A stretch of DNA of 64,000 bases from Micropterix aruncella (GCA_944548615.1 OX155954.1:353335-417334); one strand, 5' to 3'. Positions 33,828 through 45,092 are shown, numbered from the stretch's first letter. Numbers and translations: made by a program. Notes: generated by a model not told the origin, from the letters alone.

Positions 33828-35008
33828 AATCGCGTGAATGTATTTTGCAACTTGCAGTTAAAGCACATAGGATTTGGGTACTTTTGGCATTCTCTGAAGG
33901 TGTGTCCATGATTTTCGCATTTCTTGCAAAATAAAGCCTGAGGTGAAGGTCTCTGGGGGCGTCTCTCGAAGTTTTGCTGACGATGTCTGTCGAGTGGAGG
34001 ATTTTCGTAGTTGGAATTTCTTTGGAGTAGCGGCGGTATGTCGCGGCGAGGTCCGAATCTGTCGTTGTGCGGAATCGCAGCTACTTCATCTTGACTGCTA
34101 TTATTATCGCATACGTACTGCTCGTCCACGGCTGCCATCGGTATTTTGTTTTGCGATCTTGGGGACAATGATTGACGTTGCTGGGTGCTGTTTGTCGCAG
34201 TTGGTGCTGGATTTAGCGCGTATTGTTCGAAATTTTTCGCCAAGTCCAATAATGTTCCCACGTCGTCCAGTCTGGTCGTTCCCAGTAGAGTGTAGTACAA
34301 TGGAAGGACGTTCAATTTAACAATTTCGAGTATTGTAGCATCTCGTAGTCTTGGAGACAGCCTCGTGTTCATGGTGTCTATGCGTGTAACGAAGTCGTGC
34401 ATAGTCTCTCCTGCGATTTGTCTTGTGTTACGCATTTGATTTTCGAGCCTCGTTTGGTAATTGAGTGACTCATATTTATTTATTAACGCCGCCTTTAGAG
34501 TTTTCCATGTCGTTACATACTGTCTGATGCTGCGAAACCATAATAATGATGATCCTTCTAGTAGGTCCGTAAAACCTTGGATGAGCTCCTTTTCGGTTAC
34601 TCCTCTAGCTTGCACCTTATCCTCGACTATATCGATGAAGTCCAGGATGGGAGTGGATCCGTCGTACTTCAGGTTCCATTTGTAGATGCTGGGGAATGTC
34701 CTATGTTTTCCGATGTCAATAGGTTGGAAGATATCTGATGCTGATGCTGTATCTTGAGATTTTTCTCTGTTCCTCGTGTCTGATCCTTCCTCGTTTCCGA
34801 TATCGTATGCTTCACTGATCCTTGAGTTGTCGTTCGATTTTTTGTAGGTTGTGGGTTGTTCACGTCCTGACATGTTTACTGTATTGAGTTCTCCGGTTTG
34901 TTGTTTTTTCAACTGATCTGGAGTTTTTTGAATAGGATTTTCCTCACTGTTTTTGTCTGGCGATTGCTGGCGGTTCCTTGCAGCGGACCTTGTTTTCCTT
35001 GGTGCCAT
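33755..35008 (-). CDS. gag: Gypsy-type Gag (element B)
   Basis: 417 residues. The N-terminal 100 residues are polar and low-complexity. Residues about 105-265 form the retrotransposon gag capsid-like domain (LKYDGSTPILDFIDIVE...LLWFRSIRQYVTTWKTLK...RQIAGETMHDFV). A canonical CCHC knuckle is at 361-374 (CKKCENHGHTFREC). A second at 382-395 (CFNCKLQNTFTRFC) has Thr where His is expected. The start is the first Met, MAPRKTRS, and the ORF is uninterrupted. It ends 27 nt after the slippery site. Role: particle assembly and RNA packaging. Confidence 0.93.
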   Translation of the reverse strand: MAPRKTRSAARNRQQSPDKNSEENPIQKTPDQLKKQQTGELNTVNMSGREQPTTYKKSNDNSRISEAYDIGNEEGSDTRNREKSQDTASASDIFQPIDIGKHRTFPSIYKWNLKYDGSTPILDFIDIVEDKVQARGVTEKELIQGFTDLLEGSSLLWFRSIRQYVTTWKTLKAALINKYESLNYQTRLENQMRNTRQIAGETMHDFVTRIDTMNTRLSPRLRDATILEIVKLNVLPLYYTLLGTTRLDDVGTLLDLAKNFEQYALNPAPTATNSTQQRQSLSPRSQNKIPMAAVDEQYVCDNNSSQDEVAAIPHNDRFGPRRDIPPLLQRNSNYENPPLDRHRQQNFERRPQRPSPQALFCKKCENHGHTFRECQKYPNPMCFNCKLQNTFTRFCVRCNGTQQQNQPKNGNTHGYRH

Positions 35009-36478
35009 GATGTCACTCTCAAAATCGGAGAAAACGATTTATTTTAAATCCTTGAGGTGTAACGATCCTTTTTATTTTTTTTAAGTTTCAAATGTATATG
35101 TCAGAAGTTACTAAGTGTTCTGTAATTGTTTCTTAATTGTGTTGTAGTGTGGTATAGTGTTGGTCTTAATGTTCTTATTTATTGGCTATGCGTGAAGAGA
35201 TAAAGCTAGAAGACTATATCTTTGTATGGATAGCGAATTAAATAGTAAAAGAAATAAATTTAAACGAAACAAAAAAAAAATTTTTTTTTGAAACACCCTG
35301 TATGTGTGTGAGTAAGTGTTGATTGTGTAATCAAAGTGTTGACGTATGTAATGTGTGTTGAAAGTAAACGATGTGAGATTATAATTAAAATTTACAATGA
35401 TCAAATTATTATTTTTTGAACACCCTGTAGTTATGAAGATGTAAATAAAACTAAAAAAAATATATTTGTAGACGAAGTGTTGATGTGGTGTAAGTGAGTG
35501 AATGTTGGTAGAAACGACAAAGAGAGAAAAAAATAATTAATGTTTGGATTTTGCGAGTTCTTGCGAAAGTATTTTTTTAGACACCCTGTTCCGTATAAAA
35601 TGTTTGTTCTAATGTTTTGCGAAGTAAATGGTAACCGTTCCAAAATTATTTTTAATGATGATTCCCAGCTGAAATATAATGTTTGTTTTCAAAGTTATGA
35701 TGCTGCGATGTGTCGCCTGAAATAAAAACCTTTTTGCACAAAATACTCGAATAACAGTCGTATTATTTTATGGTACCTATGGTTCTTACTTACTCCTGGG
35801 CTGAAACTTGAGGTAATATGAAGGCAAGAAAATTTAATTGGTCTCCTTTCCTTCGATGAAAGCTGAAATAAATTTCTATATCTATGCACCTTGTATGACG
35901 TTATTTTATTTTGTTTGATATCGATTGACAAGTGGGTTATATATTTAGCAAAGGGTGGGCTTGGGTGGGTTAAATATTTGGTACAGGTATTTTGTAAAAT
36001 TTTTATGTTTTATTTATTTCCGGATTTAAATGTATTGAAAAAAAATTTCGGTTCCGTTTTATTTTTTTTTTTTAAATAAAAATCTATATATTTTATTTAA
36101 ATTTGATTGTATGGTAATATTTATTTTTGAAATTATATATATTTTGATTTTCGAGATATGTTCGATGTTATAAATCGAAGGGAGGGTTTGGGTGGGAAAG
36201 CGAAGTTTTAAATTTTATTTAAGGAAATTGTAAGATATTTGAAGACAAAATGAAAAGAAAACTGGTACGCCAAAATTAGCTGATAATAAATTAAACTCTA
36301 TCTATGAGCCCCACGTCTGGGAGCCAATTTTTGGGCGATCAACGTGATCGCTTTAAAACAAAAGATATATATATATATATATTTTTAAAATTGTTTAAAA
36401 AGTTTGAAAAATTTTTTTTTTTTTGAAATTTATTGATTAAACAAATCGTAGGGACAAGAAAGAAGGTATGAAAAGAAG
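35009..36478 (-). other. 5' untranslated leader of element B
   Basis: About 1.5 kb, AT-rich, no supported ORF. Three copies of a motif like T-run + (G)AACACCCTGTA occur at about 35281-35301, 35413-35430 and 35571-35590. At 36306-36326, GAGCCCCACGTCTGGGAGCC plus A resembles a tRNA-Lys 3' end and may be an older primer-site copy. Confidence 0.6.
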
Positions 36479-36634
36479 GCCCCACGAGCAGGCGTCAATT
36501 TTTGCTACGCCAAAAATTGGCCAAATATATTTATAAAGGCTTACACCCCACGTTGGTGCGCCAATTTTTGCTACGCCAAAAATTGGCCAAATATATTTAT
36601 AAAGGCTTACACCCCACGTTGGTGCGCCAATTTT
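36479..36634 (-). promoter_or_regulatory. Primer-binding region of element B, tandemly duplicated (66 bp)
   Basis: Next to the 5' LTR the plus strand reads ACACCCCACGTTGGTGCGCC plus A (36610-36629). This is the tRNA-Lys 3' end with one extra base, so on the sense strand it is the primer site, 5 nt from the LTR. The same block is at 36544-36563 and a diverged one at about 36480-36498. The 66-bp unit also repeats the LTR-end bases TGCTACG and an inverted repeat CCAATTTTTG/CAAAAATTGG. Confidence 0.75.
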
Positions 36635-39242
36635 TGCTACGTGCCCCGTTTATAATGGTTATATAGTATTGTGAGCAGTTCGGATAAATGCCATTATGTC
36701 ACGGATAATATCTAAATTTTTAGGAAACCGTCAAGTTCCAGGGCGCCAATCCGTGATAATTCTAGGGATGGGGTTCACGCACAAAAAGCTAGACGCACGC
36801 CTTCGCCTAGCGGTTGGTCTAGATTATGGGAGGAGGAACGTCACTGACGGGGCCTCACTAGCTCAAGTCGGAATATGTGATCCTCAGGGGTGGTTTTTAT
36901 CCCGCCTTATTAGTGGCGTCCTCGGAAGTCGGGATCGTCTGTGAGGCAGACGGGCGATCAAGTTGGATGGGGTATACTTGCTATGGATTGGAAAATATAC
37001 TCGAATTATTTAATTATGGGCTATTAATTATGGACTGAAATTTCCTATGTTGGCTTTTGCAGATTATAAAATTTATTTAGTTATGGAGAGCGTTTCGTGA
37101 ATTCAAATCCGTACTCAATTCGCGGGAAGTAGATTGTGGTAAAACGGCGCAGCGCCCTCTATCTTCGGATACGTCGCACCGGCAATGGCCCCCTCCTTCA
37201 CCTCCGCACCTACAGATGGCGCCGGCGCTCGCCGCGCTCGCCGGGCCGTCGCGCCCCGCCTACTGATAACGAACCGGTCTGAGATCGCTCGCCCGGCGCG
37301 ATTTAATATCTTTTACAATCGGTCCGGAATTACTGAATGATAATTTAAATTGAAATTTATCTTTACTTTTGGGTGATGATTTTGGATCTATTTATTTATT
37401 ATATTATCGAATTTAATTTCAAATTTAAATGACCTGTAGAAATGAATATTAAGGAGAATAGCTAGAAGTTTCGCGATTCTATCTTTATTGATTCGTGTTT
37501 TGAACGATTGACTAAACAAGAAATGTATAGAAATTTCCAAGACTAGAGTTCGTAGAATTTAAATGATAAGGCTCGGTTCGTCCGAACACAAATTAATGGT
37601 TCTTAACCCTGTGAACCTTTCTTTTCTCTCCCTGGCTCCGCTTGCACGTCTTACGTCTCGAATTCGAATTATTACGAATTTTTCTGAGAAGATTATAGAA
37701 TTACCAATTTTTAAACCTTTTTTATTAAATGAAACATAATGCCTTACAATGGAGTTTTTATTATAAAGAAGAATATATTTTACGAAAATTTATGGTACAT
37801 GTTACGTTCCTGTGCATAGTTTCTCCGATCTTTCTATATAATTTTAATTAATGCGCATATCAAGGCCGAATTAAGTTTCGAAGGTTTTATGAATTTTCTA
37901 TCGAGCTTCCGTGATTTTCGTGATTGAAATTCAGGGTTTCGGATTTTTTTAGGAATCGGGTAGGCGTTGAAGTCTGTCGGTATCGGGATGCGGGTATCTC
38001 CTTCGGTTGAACCGTAGATTTTTCTAGAGAGACGTCGATTGATAATGATTGGAAATGATTTATTCTTATGTTTAGGATTATGGAAAATGATCGCTTTAAT
38101 TTTATGTTACGGTGGAGTAAGAATCTAACGGAATTTGGATAAGTCGGGAATTTATGTTCTATATTTTCTAGATAAATGTTTGAATAGGAATATTATTTAT
38201 CGGGGACCTGACCTTGGTTCTATCTTTCTACTGGGTAAAGATTCTTTAATAAAATAAGGAAAATAGTTTAGCTGATTGATATTTTGTATTATTGAGACGT
38301 GATTTGAAAGATAATATTTTCGAGATTTTGGACTTGTACTTTGGGAATGAGATTCAAAATTAGCTTGCGATTTGGGATTTTGTTTCGTGGGGTAGAGACT
38401 TGAAAGAGAATATTTTGAGGGACCTGATATCGAGGGAATTGCACTCCGAGAATCCGGTATTATAGAAAGGGTTTCGCGGGTCGACTTTCACCTTTTCGAC
38501 CTAATGGGGGGTAGCACATTTTATGAAAAATTTTGGAAAAAGTGAACTATGCACGTTTATTCGGCGGACAAGCCGGCTATGCTATTTAATCTATTTCTAT
38601 CGGTAGAACGTTATAGCTAATTTTAACCTAACCCCGGCCTAACGGCGATATTACAATAACCTGGGTTCCTTTCGAAGCGACGCGGTTTCTGGCGTCTGCT
38701 TCACATTAGTTTAATTATAAATGGATTTTAAGATTGTAATAGAAAGTTATAAAAGAGCGAGAAATTACAAGAAGCGAGAATAGAGGCGGTTAATGGTACA
38801 GTGAGCGACTTGCCTTGTAGGGTTGAGGATTCCTCGATGGCCTGCCCAGGTGTTACACTGAATTTAGTAAAGATTCAAATGCTTCTATATCTCGTACTGG
38901 CTTTAAATAAAGAATTTTAATCTGCAGTGGCTGGATGCAGGGTAGTGAATGAATCGGGCGCGCCGCGCCGCCATAGCGGGCGCGCCCTCTCCGAAATATC
39001 GACCGTCTTCCTCGAGGTCCGGTAGCCAAAAAAAAAAAAAACTATTACCCGCAATGGTAATACTGAAAAAAATCTCTCCGCTGCGGATGAGCTGACTATG
39101 TAGTGACGTACACAGGACTAGCCGTCGATTGCACGGCAAAGTTTATACGATGAATGGATTTGCTTAACTGGATTAATTATTTTATAAGTATTTGACTATA
39201 ATGGTATACTTTCTAAGTATAGGGTAATGCAGCAGCATTACA
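36635..39242 (-). repeat. 5' LTR of element B
   Basis: 2,608 bp; one difference from the 3' LTR noticed (37216). It should contain the element promoter and polyadenylation signals in minus orientation; I could not place a TATA box with confidence. Confidence 0.95.
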
Positions 39243-39460
39243 GTTGGTAAAATAATAGGCTTGTGTAATCAATCTGTTCTTTATTTTTAAAAAACATTCG
39301 TTATCAATGTTATTATAGTTGTTCATATATTACTATTAGTTTCACCTGACAATGCTATCAGCGCCACCTGTGTGTCGCCGGTGCAGAAGGGTTGCCAAAA
39401 CGTACTACGGCGTTGAGCAATCGAATACCCAATATAATCAATGATAATACGTATAAGCTA
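39243..39460 (+). repeat. Dispersed repeat E, right part
   Basis: It begins with the right target duplication GTTG. CTATCAGCGCCACCTG and GGTTGCCAAA[A/T]CGTACT then GTTGAGCAATC match the uninterrupted copy at 42645-42905. Confidence 0.75.
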
Positions 39461-39937
39461 GGTTGACAGTGACAGAGTCAGGAATGAAGGTGTCCTAAAG
39501 ATTAGTTTGTTATTATATTATTGTTTTATCTTGAGTTGGGATACCGTATTGGCATGTTTAGAACGCCATCTATTGGGCTACTGAAGATAAAAGAAGCTGA
39601 AGCAATGTTTGGAACTATGAATGCCATCTACACGTTGCGATTTATACGAAAATCATTGCTGCGAAAACGTTATATGGCATTGAGCAATCTAATATCGTGT
39701 AGAATTGGTTTCAAATAGTAACACTCTGTGTGGAGAAGTCAAGTCGCCCTATTTGTGTCGCGTCTTCCTGGTCACGTCTCGTCGCATCGTCGCGCACCGG
39801 TCGGTCCTCTGGCGTAACATTGATAATAATATTTTAAATTTGGAACGCTCGTCGCCGAGTAAAAGTTTACTATCACTCCCGCGCTATTTATACAGTTTGC
39901 AAAACAGGAAGACAATTACTATCTATATATTAATTTG
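39461..39937. other. No recognised gene
   Basis: Contains a second ATTGAGCAATCTAATA-like stretch (about 39676-39692) and a GC-richer patch (39740-39810). Not assigned. Confidence 0.4.
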
Positions 39938-40640
39938 AAACGTGTTTTATTCCAGTAACCGCAATATTGGGAGAACGGCTGGGTATAAAAATTTGGTTGA
40001 GGTGTCTAAAAAATGCTCTCCGTCTGTAGATGTGTCATCAAAAGAGAAAAATAATAATTAATTGTTTTAAAAAAAAAAACAATAAAAACACGCTTTTGGG
40101 CTATGATACGATATTCACATACACACGGCTATGATACGATATTCCATCATGGAATGCCAGAGCCTATCTTCCGGCTTCATCATCAGACCTTGAAACCTAA
40201 TCGTGGTCAAAGTTCATTCCGAGACTTTTCTAACAAGTCCAAACACAGCTATGATACCTACGATGTTCCATTATGAATTTCCAGTTCATATCTTCCGACT
40301 CCATCATCAGATCATTTCGACAGTAGGTACCATATTATTGTATTGTCATCAGAACTACATACAGCTGCCAATTTTCATGACGCTACGATACTTGGAGGAT
40401 GGTTAAATTAGTTATCTTAGATTCCATTACATAGTTACATACAGGTCGACCTAATAAAAGCGTGTTAATAAAAAGTCATCCAAAGAGAAAAATTAAAAAG
40501 AAAACGTGTTTTGCCTGTAACCGCCAAATGGAGAGAACGGCTAGGTGTAAAAATTTGGTTGAGGTGTCTAACAAAAGCTCTCGGTCTGTAGATAAGTCAT
40601 TAAAAGAGAAAAAATCAAAAAGTTATCGAATGAGGGAAAA
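39938..40640. repeat. Diverged 140-bp direct repeats flanking a TIR element
   Basis: 39938-40075 and 40498-40640 are alike: AACGTGTTTT, GAGAACGGCT[G/A]GGT then TAAAAATTTGGTTGAGGTGT, and TCATCAAAAGAGAAAAA. The 120-bp-period element (40087-40466) sits between them. Confidence 0.7.
40087..40466 (+). mobile_element. 120-bp-period element, copy 2, with TIRs and 6-bp target duplication
   Basis: 380 bp. Terminal inverted repeats AACACGCTTTT / AAAAGCGTGTT; flanks AATAAA at 40081-40086 and 40467-40472 match. The interior has monomers with the palindrome ATTCCAT-C-ATGGAAT. There is no coding capacity. The element class is not known to me. Confidence 0.75.
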
Positions 40641-40654
40641 AAATGTAGTGCCAT

Positions 40655-40905
40655 CTGCTGGGGGGAGGGGAGACAGTGAACGAAGGGGGTGATGGGGGAC
40701 GGGAGGAGGGTGTAGTTGGGGGGAATGAGGGCGGTTAGTTAGGGGGTTGAGGGTGGGTTGGGGGCAATAAAGGGGGAAGTGAGAGAGGGAGGGTTGGGGG
40801 GAGTTGGAAAGGGGTGGTAGGAAGAGGGAGGGTTGGGGGGGAAGGGAAGAAAGTGAGAGAGAGGGACGATTGGGGGGAAGGTTGGGGGGAGGGGGAAGGG
40901 TTCAT
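40655..40905 (+). repeat. G-rich strand-asymmetric tract
   Basis: About 250 bp, almost free of C, with many GGGG runs separated by short A/T/GA spacers (GGTTGGGGGG, GAGGGAGGG). It could form G-quadruplexes. Confidence 0.8.
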
Positions 40906-42300
40906 TGTGTTTTGACGAAATATGAGGGTTTAATAGACAAGCAACAAATTAAACGTATGGTGGTATTTTCAGAAAAATATGTAAACACCTACCTAATTTT
41001 CCAGTAGGTAGGTTAAGCTTACATTTAACTAAGACATAGTAATTTTTTATCATTTTTTATCTTTTATACTTTTTTGTTATCTTTCATCTTAGATGGTGGA
41101 TCTTATTTTTATCTAAGATGATTTTCTGAAGAAAAATGAAGGTTATTGAAAGATAATCTTTAAGTAGATTTTCGACATTATATGTTTCCTCCGGATCTAG
41201 ACTTTATTTTACAACTGGCCAAAGCTGTGTCCATAACTAGTACAAAGGGTATCCATAATTGGGTTTTCATTTCCATAACTGGACTTTGCATAATATTAAA
41301 GAAAACTTTTTTCTTGTTCTGGTGGCAGTGGCAGGAAAACTTTTTTCTTAACACATAAGGTTTGCACTAACTACTTTCAAATGTGGAATGACCAAAGATT
41401 AAAAAAGTGGGTACTGCATGCCAGTGAGTGCTGAAAAGTGCTTAAGGGTATCCATAACTGGGAACGTCACTCTATTTAAAAAATGTCTCATGTCGCTCCA
41501 CTAAGCTACGCTTGTGATAAAGCGGATATTACGCTGCATTATATCTGTAATCCATTTAAAATAATAAAGTCGCGCCGCGATCGCTACAAAGACGTAAGAA
41601 AAAAACGACCTTCCCCGCACCCTTTTCATCCCCCTTTCTCTAGGGGGTATAGGATAAATACTGGATACAGATATACATATATAGATATATGGATATAAAC
41701 ATACACATAGAATACTATATACATAAAATAGAAATAAAGAATAGTCGAGATAAAAAAGTCAACTTTAAAAAAATACATTATGCTATCTTCGTTGCGTTGA
41801 AGTTCATTCACTCAACCATTGATAAATCAATGACTCAACTCAACTCTCAACAGTGTTGCCAAATTAGCGATTTTGTCTTTAGATTAAGCGACCTTTTGAC
41901 ACTAACTGCGACTTTTTATTTTTATTAAGCGACAAAAAAACTAGCGACTTTTCTAGCGCCATTTTGATGTGGTATTTTGATTATCATTTTACATTTTTTC
42001 TCACTAACACCAGCAACATCGGTCCCCTTCGAACGTTTATTTTCAAAGGCAGGCAGTACAATAACAAAAACACGAAACCGATTAGCGCCAACACGGCCCA
42101 ATAAACTTCTATTTTAAAGTAGTTGCACAGAGGAAGAGTGGGAAATTTAATAATATTTAAATAAATAATTAATAAACGTTGATTTGTAAATTTACATATT
42201 TTTTTATTATTTTATTGTTATAAGTACCTACCATTTGCTTGACCAATTCTTTCGCACATTTATATAGTCCACAAATCTACAATAATAAAACCAAACACAA
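40906..42300. other. No recognised gene
   Basis: AT-rich. At 41860-41960 there is a run of AGCGAC(TTTT)-like repeats after AGTGTTGCCAAATTAGCGAT. At 41655-41730 there is a TATATAGATATATGGATA stretch. Confidence 0.4.
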
Positions 42301-42316
42301 AACGTTGCAAAGAAAA

Positions 42317-42410
42317 GTATCGATACTTTGGGGTATCGATACTTTTGTGTCGATACTTTTACGAGTACAACACTTTTTTTCGATACTTCTCATGAGTACA
42401 GTATCGATAC
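42317..42410. promoter_or_regulatory. Cluster of TATCGATA palindromes
   Basis: TATCGATA at 42318-42325, 42334-42341 and 42402-42409, plus two CGATACTT half copies (about 42350 and 42381), each inside an AAGTATCGATACTTT-like context. TATCGATA is the DREF/BEAF-type element of insect promoters and insulators. No adjacent gene is seen, so function is inference. Confidence 0.4.
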
Positions 42411-42644
42411 TTTCTATTCCATACCGTATCACTAGTTACCAGTATGGCGGCGCATTGTAGATAACGCTCTAGCCTATACCGTATAACATAATAATATAAC
42501 AACACACGATTTTTGTTATTGTGTTAAAAACGCTCTTATTTCTTTAATATTGATGATACAAAGATGTGGATTTTTAATTTAGTATGAAGGTTTTTATTAT
42601 GTAGTAATTAGGCACTTTAATGTTTCGTTAGAGGAATAGATGGC

Positions 42645-42905
42645 ATTATATATTTCCGTATTATTTCTGTGATGTAATCAGCCTATATAAAAATGCGAAA
42701 GATGGCGCTAAAATTGAATAATTGGAATTTTAAAATCAATCAGTCCCTTATATAAAAAATATTATCAATGATATTACAGGAGGCCAAAAAAACTGCTATT
42801 AGTTTGTCAGTGTTATCAGCGCCACCTGCATCTCGCCCTTTCACGAGGGTTGCCAAATCGTACTGGAGTTGAGCAATCTAATAACATATATATTAAATAT
42901 TCGTC
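42645..42905 (+). repeat. Dispersed repeat E, uninterrupted copy
   Basis: It matches 23490-23567 joined to 39243-39460 and so shows the pre-insertion layout of the element B target: CCTATATAAAAATGCGA, GATGGCGCTA, TATCAGCGCCACCTG, GGGTTGCCAAATCGTACT, GTTGAGCAATCTAATA. Confidence 0.7.
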
Positions 42906-43033
42906 CAAACAATATTTGTTCTAAATAAAATTCAATTTAACGAGCTCGGTTACGGCCCCGTTGATGCGCGTTATCTCTACTCATTGCGCATTTTGTGAAA
43001 TAGTCTGAGACGTCTCCCGCTGGACAATTGCCC

Positions 43034-43641
43034 TGTTGGAGCTTCAGTCCAACATACCCACAACAAAAAAGTAATTTCTACAGAATCGAAACCGCAAACT
43101 CGCTCAAATCTACACGAGCCAGCTGCAGTTGATTTCCAACTAAATTCTGCATTTTTTTGCACAGTCAAGTGATGACTAATGTCATTTCTTCTGATCGATA
43201 CGAAATTAACAGACATTTCTCACCCCACTCACAACTATTGCGTCACTTCTTACATTATAAAACGCAGTACATTTCGATCGATCGATATCATTCCTGTTGG
43301 GCAGTTATCGCGCTACACATCTTCATCATTCCCTTGGTGGACAGGGACCGCGGCTACACATCATTCCCTCAGTGGACAGTTATCGCGACTGCTCTTCATC
43401 ATCAAGCAGTACCTGCATTACCCGCGATACCGATCGTCAAGCCTCGCTCCTCGACTACACACTTCGGACACACTACCTACATAACGGCGAAACATCAATC
43501 AAGGCGTTACGACCAGAGACCTTCTGATTAAATACTGTAACTTCAACATCCTCGACTTTCAATCACGAAGAAAACTTCCTGATGAGAACCACCCTTCGCT
43601 CACAATCAATTGGAGTCTAGTGAAGGGTGGCCACTCTCACA
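43034..43641 (+). mobile_element. Solo LTR, family S, copy 1 (target duplication GCCC)
   Basis: 608 bp, TG...CA, starting with hairpin TGTTGGA/TCCAACA and ending ACTCTCACA. It is flanked by GCCC at 43030-43033 and 43642-43645. It contains TATAAAACG near 43257, three about 42-bp repeats (CATTCC[T/C]..GG.CAGTTATCGCG) and ATTAAA near 43528. The homologue is at 55027-55624. The internal region is absent, as after LTR-LTR recombination. Short frames within it are not genes. Confidence 0.88.
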
Positions 43642-43645
43642 GCCC

Positions 43646-44859
43646 TTTAGCGGGGCTTCACTTAAGCTAAGCCCACTGAGCCGGCTTTCTGACTGTGGTG
43701 CCGCAGGCCTGCGTTACCTACGGCAGGTATCCCGTGTTTTTTTTTAAATTATAAATGGCCAGCTCCAGAAACTTTCAGTATCCCCCACTTATCCTCATGA
43801 CTTTGTCAGAGTGAATCGCTCTTGTATGGAGAAAAAAAAATATTTATCGAAACCTCCCAATGCGGTTAAGATAGTCTATGGTATGGAGATTATAGGAAAA
43901 ATAATTTCAAAAAACGATTTCAAAATTTAACACTGCGCAAGAGGGTTGACATTTCGTAAAAATTGGAGGTCTCAATTTTTTTAGACTCAAAATAATTATT
44001 TTTCCGCTTTATAAATATTATTAAATAATCAAAATAATGGTTACTGAATAATGAGTAGCGAATAAAACATTGTATGTATATGCAGCTCCCCCTCCCCGCC
44101 CTGTTGAATCTGTTCGCTAATCCTATAGAGCAGTATTACTACTACAGACAGATATAGAGGCAATTCCAGTTTTTTCGTGCCCTATTTTATCCTGCCACAC
44201 CTTCAAAAGACGGAAGCGCTACGTCTGAAGTCTTCCCCACGTGATACGACCCGACCACGTGGAAAAACCCGATCACCCGGCTGCAATAACACTAACTATC
44301 AAAGGTTTTCCATGCCGCACTAAACTACAGAACACATGTTCAAAATAGTCAGAGAAACATATGCTGGTGTCTGCGGACCATATGGAGATAGGTTTATAAG
44401 AATTCGCCTGGAATCACGAAACCTCATGCCAGTTTTCAACACCAAACGTGATTACCGTCCACTGTAATTTCGATGATTTTTTAGGTTTTTCTTTATTTAA
44501 TTCTAAAAAGATGCTGGTATATGTGTAGGAAGTTTTTAATTGTAACCAAATAGTTACACGTATAATATGTCCTCTCATATAAACAGTATAAAATACTAAA
44601 TGCCTGTTTTCCTGTAACAAAAGTCACTTTTTACCGTAAAAATGCTCGAACGCTTAAAATTCATCCTCTTTGCGGAAATTTATTTTATTATTATTTACGA
44701 CTACTTTTATATTTAATGATTATTTACATTTTTAATTTCATTAGCACTTGCAATCGCGAAGTAAAAATTCAGCTGTCACTTACGCCGGCGACATTTTCGC
44801 GCGTAAATTCGGCGCAAGTCAATGACCTTGAGTAAAACACCTATAACTTGTAAACCACT
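43646..44859. other. No recognised gene
   Basis: AT-rich apart from a GC-richer stretch with GGTGCCGCAGGCCTGCG (about 43699) and a C-rich patch near 44086. Unassigned. Confidence 0.4.
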
Positions 44860-45092
44860 ATACGGATCATCCTACTAATATTATAAACGCGAAAGTTTGT
44901 ATGTATGTATGGATGTTTGTTACTCTTTCATGCAAGCACTACTGAATGGATTTTGATGTAACTTTACAATAATATAGCTTACACATTAGAATAACACATA
45001 GGCTATAATTTATAAAGATATATGGTTTTCTATCATCATTATCACAATTTTCCATCACCACGCGGGTGAAACCGCTGGGCGCAGCAAGTAAA
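44860..45092 (+). mobile_element. Lep1-like (probable Helitron-related) lepidopteran repeat
   Basis: Block order CATCCTACTAATATTATAAA, CGCGAAAGTTTGTATGTATG, TGGATTTTGATG, ATAGCTTACACATTAGAAT, AACACATAGGCTATAATTTA, CACGCGGGTGAAACCGCTGG. I recognise this as a very common lepidopteran interspersed repeat with a built-in (GTAT)n microsatellite. The Helitron affiliation is from memory. Confidence 0.6.

Larger units (their letters stand above)
23568..39242 (-). mobile_element. Complete 15.7-kb Ty3/Gypsy LTR retrotransposon (element B)
   Basis: Two direct LTRs of 2,608 bp bound an internal region with gag and pol on the minus strand. LTR ends on the sense strand are TG...CA. The flanks GTTG at 23564-23567 and 39243-39246 form a 4-bp target duplication. 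By eye the LTRs differ at one site (T 24149, A 37216), so insertion is recent. Gag and pol are intact; no env is seen. Large LTRs, a tRNA-Lys-like primer site and a 4-bp duplication recall Osvaldo/Ulysses-type elements of Drosophila; this placement is inference. Confidence 0.97.

Noticed and set aside
43157..43531. 124-codon Ser/Tyr/His-rich gene, paralogue at 55081-55467
   Set aside because: Both lie inside solo LTRs; frames follow the internal about 42-bp repeats.
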